Shown: positions 17,666 to 26,204 of the stretch, one piece after another
Numbering within the stretch: position 1 is the first letter of the stretch
Layout: each line of letters begins with the position of its first letter
NCBI RefSeq assembly: GCF_019977335.1
Contig: NZ_AP024653.1
Span: 1,488,001-1,552,000 of the forward strand
Length of the DNA stretch: 64,000 nucleotides
Direction of reading: 5' to 3'
Origin: Arthrobacter sp. NicSoilB4
GTDB taxonomy: Bacteria; Actinomycetota; Actinomycetes; Actinomycetales; Micrococcaceae
Translations under genes and position numbers: made by a program
The notes under the pieces: generated by a model
Databases searched by the model: none
What the model saw: only the letters and a program-made list of their open reading frames with translations
Told to the model about the DNA's origin: nothing

Positions 17666-18461
17666 CTGCCGTGTCCTTCTGGCTGGCGTGGGCAGCGTCC
17701 GGAGTGCTTCCCGCAGCCAGCGACCGGATGAATTCGGCCGAGCCACGGAAGATTTCGGGCGCATCGTTGTCCATCGTAGCCACGTGGTAGCTGTTTTCCA
17801 GCCGGATCACCTCCAGCGGGGCGCGGGTCAGGCCGCGGCGCAGGGCGCGCATGCTCGAGTCGGAGACCACATGGTCCACCGCCGACCGGTACACCCGCAC
17901 CGGTGCGGTGACCCTGGGGAGCAGCCGGACGGTGTCCTTGAACATCTTGTTCAGCTCGTGCGCGGCGGCGACCGGCGTACGGGAGTAGGCGCCCTCATCG
18001 ATGCCCTCCTTCAGGATGTCGTTGGCGATCGCGGGGGTGCTCTTGACCACGAATTTGAGGATGCCCGCCAGCGGTGCCCGGGGATCGTCGATGACAAGTC
18101 CGGGATTGACCAGCACAACGCCGGCGACCGGACGGTTGGCGGCGACCCGCAGCGCCAGCGCCCCGCCCATGGACAGGCCGGCCACGACCACCTGGTCGCA
18201 TTCGGCGGCGAGCTCAAGATAGGCGGCGTCAATCGCCGCGTGCCAGGCCTGCCAGCGCGTCCGGGCAAGATCCTGCCAGCTGGTGCCGTGCCCGGGCAGC
18301 AGCGGCATCCGCACGGCGTAGCCCGCGCCGGCCAGCGATGTGGCCCAGTCCCTGACGCCGTGCGGGCTGCCGGTGAAGCCATGCGAGACCACGACGCCGG
18401 TGCTGGGCCCGGTTCCGGTGAACGGGCTGCTGAACGGTGTGTGGTCCGGGGGGAGGGTCAT
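17658..18461 (-). CDS. Alpha/beta hydrolase, tandem copy 2 (carboxylesterase or lipase type)
   Basis: Predicted carboxylesterase or monoacylglycerol lipase. The oxyanion motif HGFTGSP is at residues 27-33, the nucleophile elbow GLSMGG places Ser97, and Asp196 (AVDHVVS) and His226 (NSYHVAT) complete the triad. The 267 residues lack a signal peptide, so it should be cytosolic. It is clearly paralogous to the upstream gene, with which it shares ATGA. The pattern of LLPGHGT plus DHVVS resembles the Est30/monoglyceride lipase group. Substrate unknown. Confidence 0.82.
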   Translation of the reverse strand: MTLPPDHTPFSSPFTGTGPSTGVVVSHGFTGSPHGVRDWATSLAGAGYAVRMPLLPGHGTSWQDLARTRWQAWHAAIDAAYLELAAECDQVVVAGLSMGGALALRVAANRPVAGVVLVNPGLVIDDPRAPLAGILKFVVKSTPAIANDILKEGIDEGAYSRTPVAAAHELNKMFKDTVRLLPRVTAPVRVYRSAVDHVVSDSSMRALRRGLTRAPLEVIRLENSYHVATMDNDAPEIFRGSAEFIRSLAAGSTPDAAHASQKDTADD

Positions 18462-19270
18462 GGGGTCTCCGTGGTTGTGGTGGCGGGCCGGCCTGGTGCG
18501 GCCGGGGAGCCTGCGTGCTGCAGGAAAAACTGGACGGACTGCTCGAAGATCAGGCCGGCGTCGACGTCGAGCGTGGCCACATGGCCGCTGCCCGGCAAGC
18601 TGACCACTTCAAGCTCCCGCGACCCGAGCCGCTTCCGCAGCAGTTCCATCGACGACGGCGGAACCACGATGTCGGTCGCGGATTTGAAGACGAGGGCCGG
18701 GGCGGCGACGGCGGGCAGGTCGCGCAGCGCCGCCTTGAAGAGCCGGCTCAGCTGGTGCACGGCTTCGAGCGGGGTGAGTGAGTAGTCGCCGTCCTCGGTG
18801 GCCGCGGCGGTCGGGTTCGGTTCCTGGACCGGAACGGTGGTGCGCTGGACGTGCTTCAGCAGGCCGATGTAGCGCACCCGGCGGTCGTAGAAGCTCAGTC
18901 CCAGGTTGACGACGGCGACGCCGGCGACCGGGTGGCGGGCCGCTGCGCGCAGGGCGATGGTCCCGCCCATGGAGAGCCCCGCCACGTAGCAGTGCCTGGT
19001 CCTTGCGGCGAGTTCCAGATAGGAGTCCTCGAAGGCCCCGTACCAGTCCTGCCAGCCGTGGCGGGCCAGGTCGCGCCAGTCCGTGCCGTGTCCGGGGAGC
19101 AGCGGCACGGACACGGCGAAACCCTGCCGGGCCAGGTGCTCGGCCCACGGAAGGACACTCAGGGGGCTGCCGGTGAAACCGTGGCAGATTGCCACACCGA
19201 TGCCCGCGTTGCTGCCGTGGCCGGGATAACTGAACGCTGCGGGCGCCAGGGGAGTGCTGCTTCCGGTCAT
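18458..19270 (-). CDS. Alpha/beta hydrolase, tandem copy 1 (carboxylesterase or lipase type)
   Basis: Paralogue of the downstream hydrolase. HGFTGSP is at residues 30-36, GLSMGG gives Ser100, and the remaining triad members align as Asp200 (ATDIVVP) and His230 (GSGHVAT). At 270 residues it is the first gene of a three-gene minus-strand unit joined by overlapping start and stop codons. It diverges from an acyltransferase gene at 19382, so the region may handle acylglycerols or lysolipids; that is an inference from context only. Confidence 0.82.
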   Translation of the reverse strand: MTGSSTPLAPAAFSYPGHGSNAGIGVAICHGFTGSPLSVLPWAEHLARQGFAVSVPLLPGHGTDWRDLARHGWQDWYGAFEDSYLELAARTRHCYVAGLSMGGTIALRAAARHPVAGVAVVNLGLSFYDRRVRYIGLLKHVQRTTVPVQEPNPTAAATEDGDYSLTPLEAVHQLSRLFKAALRDLPAVAAPALVFKSATDIVVPPSSMELLRKRLGSRELEVVSLPGSGHVATLDVDAGLIFEQSVQFFLQHAGSPAAPGRPATTTTETP

Positions 19271-19381
19271 GAGCCCATCGTGTCACTGTTCCCGATAAAA
19301 CTCACTAGAGTAGGGTGTCATTGAAGTCCTGGCCGGGTCCGATGCAGGGCCGGCCAGACGCCTTCCGGAGAGGTACACCAC

Positions 19382-20125
19382 GTGTTTTATTGGTTCATGA
19401 AGACGTTCGTCCTGGGGCCGGTGCTGAAGACGCTCTTCAGGCCGTGGGTCAAGGGCCTGGACAACGTTCCCGCGGAGGGCGCCGCCATTCTGGCATCCAA
19501 CCACCTCTCCTTCTCCGACTCCATCTTTATGCCGCTCATGGTGCCCCGTCCGGTCGTGTTCCTCGCGAAATCGGAATACTTCACCGGGAAGGGGATCAAG
19601 GGCAGGCTGACGGCCACCTTCTTCCGGCTCACCAACCAGCTGCCCATGGATCGTTCCGGCGGGGCCGCTTCCGCCCTGTCTCTGAATGCCGGTATGGACG
19701 TGCTGAAAAACGGCTCGCTCCTGGGCATCTACCCCGAAGGCACGCGCAGCCCGGACTCCCGGCTGTACCGCGGCAAGGTGGGGGTGGCCCGGCTGGCACT
19801 GCAGGCCCGCGTCCCGGTGATTCCGGTCGCGATGATCGGCACGGACAAGGTCCAGCCGATCGGCAAGCGGATGCCCAACATCCGCCGCATCGGGATGATC
19901 TTCGGCGAGCCGCTGGACTTCAGCCGGTACTACGGCATGGAGGATGACCGGCTGATCCAGCGGTCCGTGACCGACGAGATCATGTATGAACTGATGCGGC
20001 TTTCCGGCCAGGAATACGTCGACGAGTACGCCGCCGTCGTCAAGCTCCGGCTCGCCGGGAAGGCCACGGAGGTCCCGGAGGACGGCCCGGCCGGCTCCGG
20101 CCCGGCCGCGCCCGGAACTGTGTGA
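19382..20125 (+). CDS. 1-acylglycerol-3-phosphate acyltransferase-like protein
   Basis: PlsC-family enzyme expected to acylate lysophosphatidate in phospholipid synthesis. HX4D is at residues 41-46 (HLSFSD), the second block is FFRLTNQLPMDR, PEGTR is at 118-122, and VPVIPVAMIGT is block 4. The 247 residues begin at GTG 19382, preceded by GGAGAGG. Compared with the copy at 1477 it has no N-terminal extension but a longer C-terminal helical region and a Gly/Pro-rich end. Two PlsC homologues in one window suggest division of labour, not established here. Confidence 0.87.
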   Translation: MFYWFMKTFVLGPVLKTLFRPWVKGLDNVPAEGAAILASNHLSFSDSIFMPLMVPRPVVFLAKSEYFTGKGIKGRLTATFFRLTNQLPMDRSGGAASALSLNAGMDVLKNGSLLGIYPEGTRSPDSRLYRGKVGVARLALQARVPVIPVAMIGTDKVQPIGKRMPNIRRIGMIFGEPLDFSRYYGMEDDRLIQRSVTDEIMYELMRLSGQEYVDEYAAVVKLRLAGKATEVPEDGPAGSGPAAPGTV

Positions 20126-20192
20126 CTCAAGCGTGTGACGGTGCCGGCGGAGTCAATGACGCCGTGGGGCCGACGATCGCAGCAGAGGCAAC

Positions 20193-20198
20193 TATCCT
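20193..20198 (+). promoter_or_regulatory. -10 element of a leaderless aroG transcript
   Basis: TATCCT lies exactly 6 nt before the GTG start at 20205, and no ribosome binding site can fit. The expected transcription start coincides with the start codon. Confidence 0.6.
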
Positions 20199-20204
20199 TA
20201 GAGG

Positions 20205-21653
20205 GTGACTGAGCTATCTGCGCCTTCGGCCTCCCCCCTGAACAGTTCCCTGAGCGGCACGCCCCTGGCGGGCTCCGCAATGACCAGCACCGCACTGACC
20301 AGCACCGCCCAGAGCGGTGCGGCGAACTATCCCGGCCTGGACCACTGGCGGGAGCTTCCTGCCTCCCAGCAGCCGGACTGGTCGGATAAGGCCGTCTTCG
20401 AAGCCTCGGTCAAGGAACTTTCCGTCCTCCCGCCGCTCGTCTTCGCCGGCGAAGTGGACATCCTGCGCGAACGGCTCGCCGCCGCCGCACAGGGCAAGGC
20501 GTTCCTGCTCCAGGGCGGCGACTGCGCCGAAACCTTCGAAGCCGCCACGGCGGACAAGATCAGCGCCCGCGTCCGCACCATACTCCAGATGGCCGTGGTC
20601 CTCACCTATGGCGCTGCGATGCCGGTGATCAAGATGGGCCGCATGGCCGGGCAGTTCGCCAAGCCGCGGTCCTCCAACGATGAGACCCGCGAAGGCGTCA
20701 CGCTGCCGGCCTACCGCGGGGACATTGTCAACGGCTACGACTTCACGCCGGAATCCCGCGCGCATGACGCCGGCCGGATGCTCAAGGCGTACCACACGTC
20801 CGCCTCCACGCTGAACCTGATCCGCGCTTTCACGCAGGGCGGATTCGCGGACCTGCGGCTCGTGCACCAGTGGAACAAGGGCTTCACCGAAAACCCCGCC
20901 CACGCACGCTACGAGTCGCTGGCCCGGGACATCGACCGCGCCATCAAGTTCATGGCCTCCTGCGGTGCGGATTTCGAAGCGCTCAAGCGGGTGGAGTTCT
21001 ACGCCAGCCACGAGGCGCTGCTGCTTGACTACGAACGCGCGCTGACCCGGATCGACTCGCGCACCGGCTTCCCCTACGACACCTCCGCGCACTTCCTCTG
21101 GATCGGTGAGCGCACCCGCGAACTGGACCATGCACACGTCGACTTCCTCTCGCGGGTGCGCAACCCGATCGGTGTGAAGCTGGGGCCGGGCACCAGCGGC
21201 GACGACGCGCTGCGCCTTATCGACAAACTGGATCCGGACCGCGAGCCCGGCCGCCTGACCTTTATCACCCGGATGGGCGCGGGCAACATCCGCGAGAAGC
21301 TGCCCCCGATCGTGGAACGGGTCACGGCATCCGGCGCCCAGGTCCTCTGGGTCACCGACCCGATGCACGGCAACACCGTCACCTCGCCGAACGGCTACAA
21401 GACCAGGAACTTCGACGACGTCATTGACGAGGTGCGCGGGTTCTTCGAGGTCCATCATGCGCTCGGCACAGTCCCCGGTGGCCTGCACGTCGAGATGACC
21501 GGCGACGATGTGGCCGAGTGCCTCGGCGGGGCCGACCCGGTGGACCAGGAATCCTTCCTGGACCGCTACGAATCCGTCTGCGATCCCCGCCTGAACCACA
21601 TGCAGTCCCTCGAGATGGCCTTCCTCGTGGCCGGGGCCCTGTCCAAGCGCTAA
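20205..21653 (+). CDS. aroG: Class II 3-deoxy-D-arabino-heptulosonate-7-phosphate (DAHP) synthase
   Basis: First enzyme of the shikimate pathway, condensing phosphoenolpyruvate and erythrose 4-phosphate. The class II (plant/AroG of M. tuberculosis) type is shown by FLLQGGDCAETFE, KMGRMAGQFAKPRS, LPAYRGD, TRMGAGN, WVTDPMHGNT and HVEMTGDDVAECLGG. The 482 residues are slightly longer than usual because of a Ser/Thr/Ala-rich N-terminal stretch of about 30 residues. In mycobacteria this gene is also close to pknL. It probably is translated from a leaderless mRNA. Confidence 0.96.
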   Translation: MTELSAPSASPLNSSLSGTPLAGSAMTSTALTSTAQSGAANYPGLDHWRELPASQQPDWSDKAVFEASVKELSVLPPLVFAGEVDILRERLAAAAQGKAFLLQGGDCAETFEAATADKISARVRTILQMAVVLTYGAAMPVIKMGRMAGQFAKPRSSNDETREGVTLPAYRGDIVNGYDFTPESRAHDAGRMLKAYHTSASTLNLIRAFTQGGFADLRLVHQWNKGFTENPAHARYESLARDIDRAIKFMASCGADFEALKRVEFYASHEALLLDYERALTRIDSRTGFPYDTSAHFLWIGERTRELDHAHVDFLSRVRNPIGVKLGPGTSGDDALRLIDKLDPDREPGRLTFITRMGAGNIREKLPPIVERVTASGAQVLWVTDPMHGNTVTSPNGYKTRNFDDVIDEVRGFFEVHHALGTVPGGLHVEMTGDDVAECLGGADPVDQESFLDRYESVCDPRLNHMQSLEMAFLVAGALSKR

Positions 21654-21686
21654 TACACGCGGACGCAGTAGCTGCGCTGCATCCTT

Positions 21687-21726
21687 ACAACTCCGCCCCG
21701 GCCGATCAAGGCCGGGGCGGAGTTGT
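21687..21726. terminator. Bidirectional terminator between aroG and pknL-like gene
   Basis: Perfect 17-bp stem (ACAACTCCGCCCCGGCC and complement) around GATCAA. It lies between convergent stops at 21653 and 21756. Confidence 0.8.
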
Positions 21727-21755
21727 CTAAGCGGGTCAGGCAGCGGCCGCTGTGG

Positions 21756-23882
21756 TCACACTACGGTCAGAGTGATGACGGAGCCCTCCGGGACCTGCTT
21801 ATTCACCGGGTTCTGGTCCCGGACCGTGCCGAAGAACCCGCCCAGGAATTCCTCCACCTGAACTTCAAACCCCAGGTCCTCAAGTGCCTTGCGGGCCTCG
21901 GTGACCTGTTTCCCGATGAAGCTCGGCACTTCAACGAGCTTTGGTCCCTTGGAAATGGTGAGCGTCACCGACCCGCCCTTGGTCAGGTTGCCGGTGGCCG
22001 GATCCTGCGCCACCACGGCGCCCTTGGGCACCCGCCGGTCATTGACCGTCTCGGGTGAAACCACGGCTTTCAGCCCTGCGGCTTCAAGGGCCTTGACCGC
22101 CGCGCCTTGTTCCTGGCCGCGCACGTCCGGCACGGGAATCGGCTGCGGGCCCTTGGACACGGTGAGGTCCACGGGGGTGCCGTGCCGGACCGGATTGCCG
22201 CTGCGGGGCGCCTGCGCCAGGACCGTGCCGGCAGGCGCGGATTCATCAAAAGTCTCGGAGATGTTCCCCAGCGCCATGCCTGCGCCGTTGAGGGCGGTCT
22301 TGGCCTCGTCCAGGGACTTTCCGGTCAGCTCCGGCAGGGGGAACAGTTCGGGTCCCTTGGAGACGGCGAGGGACACAGGCTGGAATTTGCGGATGACCTC
22401 CCCGGCCGCTGGCTCAGAGACCACCACTAGTCCGGGGGCGACGTCGTCGTCGAAAACGTCTTTGGTGGTGGACTGGAACCCGGCCGTGCGGAGCAGGTCC
22501 TGCGCCTCGGCCACGGTCTTGTTCGCGAGTTCCGGGATCGTGCCGGGGGAGCCCGGCCCCATCCCGAAGAACCACCCGGCACCGCCGGCCAGCAGGGCAG
22601 CGATGACCAGTACGAGGATCCAGAGCAGCCCGCGGCGCCGGGGGTTGCCCTCGCGCAGGCTCCGGACCGGCGTGGCCGCGGCGCGCTGGCGGGCCTTCTC
22701 CTCGTCTCGGTCGAATTTGCGCTGCGCCCGTTTGCTGGCCGGACCGGGGGAAGCCGCTCCATCATCGTCGTCGTAGTAGCCGCCCGCGTCCGGAGCCTCG
22801 TCCGGGGCCGACAGCGGGCCGTAGCCGGGGTGGCGGGGGGCCGCGGACATGACGGTGGTCGGGTTGCTGCCGCGCGCGATGAATTCCGTGGGCTGCTGCC
22901 TGCCGCCGATGACCTCGGTGGCGCCGTTGGCGGCGAGCGGATCCCGGGCGCCGCCGGGGGGTCCGGCCGGCGGAAGCGGGAGGGGCGGCACCGGCGGGAG
23001 GGCAGGGCGCGCAGCCGGGGGCTGGAGGTCCAGTTCGGCGTCGCTCAGGTTCCGGCGGATGTGACGGAGTTCGGAGAGAAGCGCGTTGCCGTCGACGGGG
23101 CGTTTGTCCGGGTCGTTGGCGGTGCACCACTGCACGAGTTCATCGATTTCGTCGGCGAGGCCCGGAACGTGCTCCGAAGGGGCGCCGACGGACGAGTTGA
23201 CGTGCTGGTAGGCGACCTGGATGGGAACTTCGCCGTCGAACGGCTGGCGGCCGGTGATCATCTCGTAAAGCATGATTCCGACCGAGTAGATGTCACTGCG
23301 GGCGTCCGCCTGGCGGCCCAGCACGAGTTCAGGGGAAAGGTACGCCACGGTGCCGATCAGGGCACCGGTGCTGGTGGACGTCGAAATGGCGCGGGCCAGC
23401 CCGAAGTCGCCGAGCTTGATCCGCCCGTCGTCGGCAATCAGCACGTTCTCGGGCTTGATGTCCCGGTGGATGAGGCCGGCGTCGTGCGCCGCCCCCAGCC
23501 CCTCGACGACGGGGTCGATCAGCGCAAGGGCGAGGCGCGGGGGCAGGGCGCCTTTGTCCCTGAGGACGTCGCGCAGCGTGTGCCCTTTGATGTACTCCAT
23601 CACCAGGTAGGCCACCCGGTCGTCCTCGCCCTGGTCCAGCACTCCCACGACGTGCGGGTGCGACAGCCGGGCGGCGGCCTTGGCCTCGCGGCCCAGCCGG
23701 TCGAGGAACTGGGGGTCGCCGGTCATGTGGGGGTGCAGCACCTTCAGCGCCACATCACGCTCCAGCCGGCGGTCGGTTGCCACGTAGACGGTGGACATTC
23801 CGCCGCTGGCGAGCCTGGAATGAATCAGGTACCGGCCATCCACCAGGGTGCCAACAAGAGGGTCCGACGAGTAATCCTGCAC
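21756..23882 (-). CDS. pknL: Ser/Thr protein kinase with four PASTA domains (PknL-like)
   Basis: Membrane receptor-type kinase that senses cell wall material. The kinase domain covers residues about 17-280, with catalytic K47 (VALKVL), HRDIKPEN (D141), DFG 159-161 and an activation loop ISTSTSTG whose threonines (T168, T170, T172) are likely autophosphorylation sites. A disordered Pro-rich linker leads to one membrane helix at about 425-445, then four extracellular PASTA repeats end the 708-residue chain. Mycobacterial PknL is shorter in its extracellular part, so PknL is assigned mainly from synteny with aroG, the Rv2175c homologue and the prenyl synthase. GTG start; leaderless by spacing. 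Confidence 0.88.
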   Translation of the reverse strand: MQDYSSDPLVGTLVDGRYLIHSRLASGGMSTVYVATDRRLERDVALKVLHPHMTGDPQFLDRLGREAKAAARLSHPHVVGVLDQGEDDRVAYLVMEYIKGHTLRDVLRDKGALPPRLALALIDPVVEGLGAAHDAGLIHRDIKPENVLIADDGRIKLGDFGLARAISTSTSTGALIGTVAYLSPELVLGRQADARSDIYSVGIMLYEMITGRQPFDGEVPIQVAYQHVNSSVGAPSEHVPGLADEIDELVQWCTANDPDKRPVDGNALLSELRHIRRNLSDAELDLQPPAARPALPPVPPLPLPPAGPPGGARDPLAANGATEVIGGRQQPTEFIARGSNPTTVMSAAPRHPGYGPLSAPDEAPDAGGYYDDDDGAASPGPASKRAQRKFDRDEEKARQRAAATPVRSLREGNPRRRGLLWILVLVIAALLAGGAGWFFGMGPGSPGTIPELANKTVAEAQDLLRTAGFQSTTKDVFDDDVAPGLVVVSEPAAGEVIRKFQPVSLAVSKGPELFPLPELTGKSLDEAKTALNGAGMALGNISETFDESAPAGTVLAQAPRSGNPVRHGTPVDLTVSKGPQPIPVPDVRGQEQGAAVKALEAAGLKAVVSPETVNDRRVPKGAVVAQDPATGNLTKGGSVTLTISKGPKLVEVPSFIGKQVTEARKALEDLGFEVQVEEFLGGFFGTVRDQNPVNKQVPEGSVITLTVV

Positions 23883-23888
23883 TATACG

Positions 23889-23894
23889 ATCCTA
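23889..23894 (-). promoter_or_regulatory. -10 element of a leaderless pknL transcript
   Basis: On the minus strand TAGGAT is followed by six bases (CGTATA) and then the GTG start at 23882. Only 11 bp separate it from the hairpin at 23906-23944. Confidence 0.6.
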
Positions 23895-23905
23895 ATCGCT
23901 GCACG

Positions 23906-23944
23906 GAAACGGGTCCGAATCCACCTGCGATTCGGACCCGTTTC
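23906..23944. terminator. Terminator between the LysM gene and pknL
   Basis: Perfect 15-bp stem (GAAACGGGTCCGAAT and complement) with a 9-nt loop, 60 bp after the LysM gene stop and just before the pknL promoter; it should keep the two minus-strand genes transcriptionally separate. Confidence 0.7.
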
Positions 23945-24003
23945 GTTATCCGTCGGGGCTTGGCCAGGGCGGCTGGGCGCCGCCGCGTGGCTGGCCGGAA
24001 CTC

Positions 24004-25407
24004 CTAGGCGAAGTTCTTCTGGTGGGCCTTGATGGAGGCCACGTACTGCTTGGTGTCGTCGTACATGCCGTACTTGCTGACCGAGTACTGGCCCTGGTAG
24101 TAGCCCGCGATGGCGGTGTCCAGGTCCGGGCTGGTGCGGGTCAGCTGGCGGATGATGGCGACGCCGGCCGTGGCGTTGTCGTAGGGGTCCAGCAGGTTCA
24201 GCCCGCGGCCCACAAGGTCCGATGCCCACTGGCCCGAGGACGGGATGACCTGCATGGTGCCGATCGCGTTGGCGGGGGAGACCGAGCGGTGGTCGAAGCT
24301 GGATTCCTGGAAGGCGAAGGCCAAAGCCAGCGAGGGATCAACGCCCATGCGGCGGGCGGTATCCGCCACGATCGTCTTCATCTGTTCGCGGCTGGGCACC
24401 GGCGAGGCGTTCAGCAGGGCCTTGTTCTCATTGGCGGAGCTGACGACGGCGGCCGGGTAGCTGAAGCCGAGGAAGGTGTTCGGGACCAGCGGCGTCACCG
24501 TGGCGGCCGGCGGGGCTGACGGGGTCGACGCCGGGGCGATGGAAGACCCCGGCAGCGCGAGCTTCTGGCCGGGGTAGATGATGCTGCTCATCGTCAGGCG
24601 GTTTGCGGAGAGGATATCGGCGAGCTTGACGCCGTTCCTGGCTGCAATGCCGGAGAGCGTGTCGCCGGACTTGATGGTGTAGGAGCCCGATGCGGGAGCT
24701 GCCGGGGCAGGGGCGCTCGGCGCCGGCGCTGCCGGGGCCGGAGCCGCCGGGGCGGGGGCCGCGGGGGCAGGTGCCGACGTTCCGCCGCCGATCTTGATCT
24801 GCTGGCCGGGGCGGATCATCGAGCGCATGTTGAGCCCGTTCCAGCCGAAGACCTCGGAGAGCTTGACGCCGTGGCGGGCGGCGATCGCACTGAGTGTGTC
24901 GCCGGACTTCACGGTGTAGACGCCGCCACCAGCAGGGGCCGACGGTGCCGGAGCTGCCGGCGCCGGAGCGGCCGGTGCAGCCGAACCGTCGAGCTTGATC
25001 TTCTGCCCCGGGTGGATGACGGTGTTGGCCTGCAGCCCGTTCAGCTTCAGGACCGCGTACGTGTCCAGGCCGAACCGGCCGGCAATTCCGCTGATCGTGT
25101 CGCCGCGGGCGATCGTGTACTCAGCCGGGGCGGAAACCTGGGCAGGGCGGAACGAGGACGGAACGGTGGCGGGGACGGAACCGGCAGGAATGAGGGCCGA
25201 CGCCAGCGACCTGACGGACTGGCCCTGGGCCTGTGCCTGCATTGCCGCGGCCAGTGTCGCCGGGATGGCGCGGGGGCGGGATTCCGCCGCGGCCGGCTGT
25301 GCGATCGCCAAAGAAGAAAGGACGACGGCGGGAAGTGCCGCCGTCGTGGCCGCAATCATCGGCAGGCTGGGCCTCGGGTTGGGCTTTGGCGAACGTGACG
25401 TCGTCAT
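24004..25407 (-). CDS. Secreted LysM-repeat lytic transglycosylase
   Basis: Predicted peptidoglycan-cleaving enzyme exported to the wall. A signal sequence with a hydrophobic core and AAA-ES cleavage site covers about residues 1-41. Three LysM repeats (YTIARGDTISGIA, YTVKSGDTLSAIA, YTIKSGDTLSGIA) are joined by Ala/Pro linkers that differ in length. The C-terminal SLT-like domain has the catalytic glutamate in FQESSFDHR, then GTMQVIPSSG and AGYYQG. Length 467. The upstream gap holds three tandem 9-bp repeats (25470-25496). The expression site next to pknL fits a wall-remodelling role. Confidence 0.88.
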   Translation of the reverse strand: MTTSRSPKPNPRPSLPMIAATTAALPAVVLSSLAIAQPAAAESRPRAIPATLAAAMQAQAQGQSVRSLASALIPAGSVPATVPSSFRPAQVSAPAEYTIARGDTISGIAGRFGLDTYAVLKLNGLQANTVIHPGQKIKLDGSAAPAAPAPAAPAPSAPAGGGVYTVKSGDTLSAIAARHGVKLSEVFGWNGLNMRSMIRPGQQIKIGGGTSAPAPAAPAPAAPAPAAPAPSAPAPAAPASGSYTIKSGDTLSGIAARNGVKLADILSANRLTMSSIIYPGQKLALPGSSIAPASTPSAPPAATVTPLVPNTFLGFSYPAAVVSSANENKALLNASPVPSREQMKTIVADTARRMGVDPSLALAFAFQESSFDHRSVSPANAIGTMQVIPSSGQWASDLVGRGLNLLDPYDNATAGVAIIRQLTRTSPDLDTAIAGYYQGQYSVSKYGMYDDTKQYVASIKAHQKNFA

Positions 25408-25469
25408 GGGAAAGATCCTCTTCTCAGCGCCGAACGCTGCGGGTCTGGCCTGGCTTGCTCGTAATTACC

Positions 25470-25496
25470 GGTGTTACTGGTGTTACTGATGTGACT
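25470..25496. repeat. Three tandem 9-bp repeats upstream of the LysM gene
   Basis: GGTGTTACT, GGTGTTACT and GATGTGACT are adjacent, 63-89 bp before the LysM gene start and within the 296-bp divergent gap. Looser copies (TGTTAC, TGTGAT) continue to about 25530. Likely operator or slippage product. Confidence 0.7.
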
Positions 25497-25703
25497 CAAG
25501 TTATCACTGTTACAAATGTGATCCATGTGAATGTCTCACGAATTGGCAATTAGCACAAGAACTGTTTGACATTCCGAAAATGCGTGGATGTGGAGTGTCG
25601 GCCGGTCAGGCGGCACTCCGGCCGGTGTCGCGTCCGGAGAACTGCCATTTAATAGCCGGGCGTCGACTAGGCGCAGAGCCCGCCGGCATGGCAATCTTGA
25701 TCC

Positions 25704-26057
25704 GTGAGTAATGTAGAAAGCCTCGTGGGCGAATGGCTGCCCCTTCCCGATGTCGCACAGCTCCTGGACGTTTCGATTACAAAGGTCCACGCGCTTCTTG
25801 ACGAACGTGCGTTGGCTGCATTGCGGGTCGGTGAACGCCGGATCCGTTGCGTTCCTGCCGAATTCATCCAGGACGGTCACGCCGTAGAGAGCCTTAAGGG
25901 AACGATCGTTGTCCTCGCGGACGCCGGCTATTCCGACGAGGAACTCATTACCTGGCTGTTTACGCCGGATGACTCCCTGCGCGGCCGGCCGATCGATGCC
26001 CTGCGCGAGGGACGCAAAACGGAAATCCGGCGCAGGGCCCAGTCCCTGGCCTGGTAG
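25704..26057 (+). CDS. Rv2175c-family wHTH DNA-binding protein
   Basis: Small DNA-binding protein (117 residues) whose M. tuberculosis homologue Rv2175c is a substrate of PknL. The HTH lies at residues about 11-48 (WLPLPDVAQLLDV, ITKVHALL), and the conserved C-terminal part shows LITWLFTPDDSLRGRPIDAL and RRRAQSLAW. The GTG start is fixed by an in-frame TGA two codons upstream (25698-25700), so the protein has no N-terminal extension. It has no threonine before T26, so the PknL site reported near the mycobacterial N-terminus is missing. CAATCT six bases before GTG could be a weak leaderless -10. Confidence 0.87.
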   Translation: MSNVESLVGEWLPLPDVAQLLDVSITKVHALLDERALAALRVGERRIRCVPAEFIQDGHAVESLKGTIVVLADAGYSDEELITWLFTPDDSLRGRPIDALREGRKTEIRRRAQSLAW

Positions 26058-26204
26058 CCGAAACTGAATTTCCCGGTTTAAACCAATGCGGGCCCTGCCT
26101 CGAATATGAGGTGCAGGGCCCCATTTGTCGGTGCCGCCGCGTTCTGCCTGTAACTGCGTTGTGCCGGAAGCTGCGTTTGCGCGTGCAGCCGACAAGCGGA
26201 CGGT

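Noticed and set aside
24700..24780. Frameshift in the Ala/Pro linker of the LysM protein
   Set aside because: The reading frame is continuous through all three LysM repeats; the compositional change is a normal linker.
25408..25703. Cyclic-di-AMP (ydaO) riboswitch upstream of the LysM gene
   Set aside because: Such elements occur before wall hydrolases in actinobacteria, but the conserved core was not seen; only 9-bp repeats are evident.
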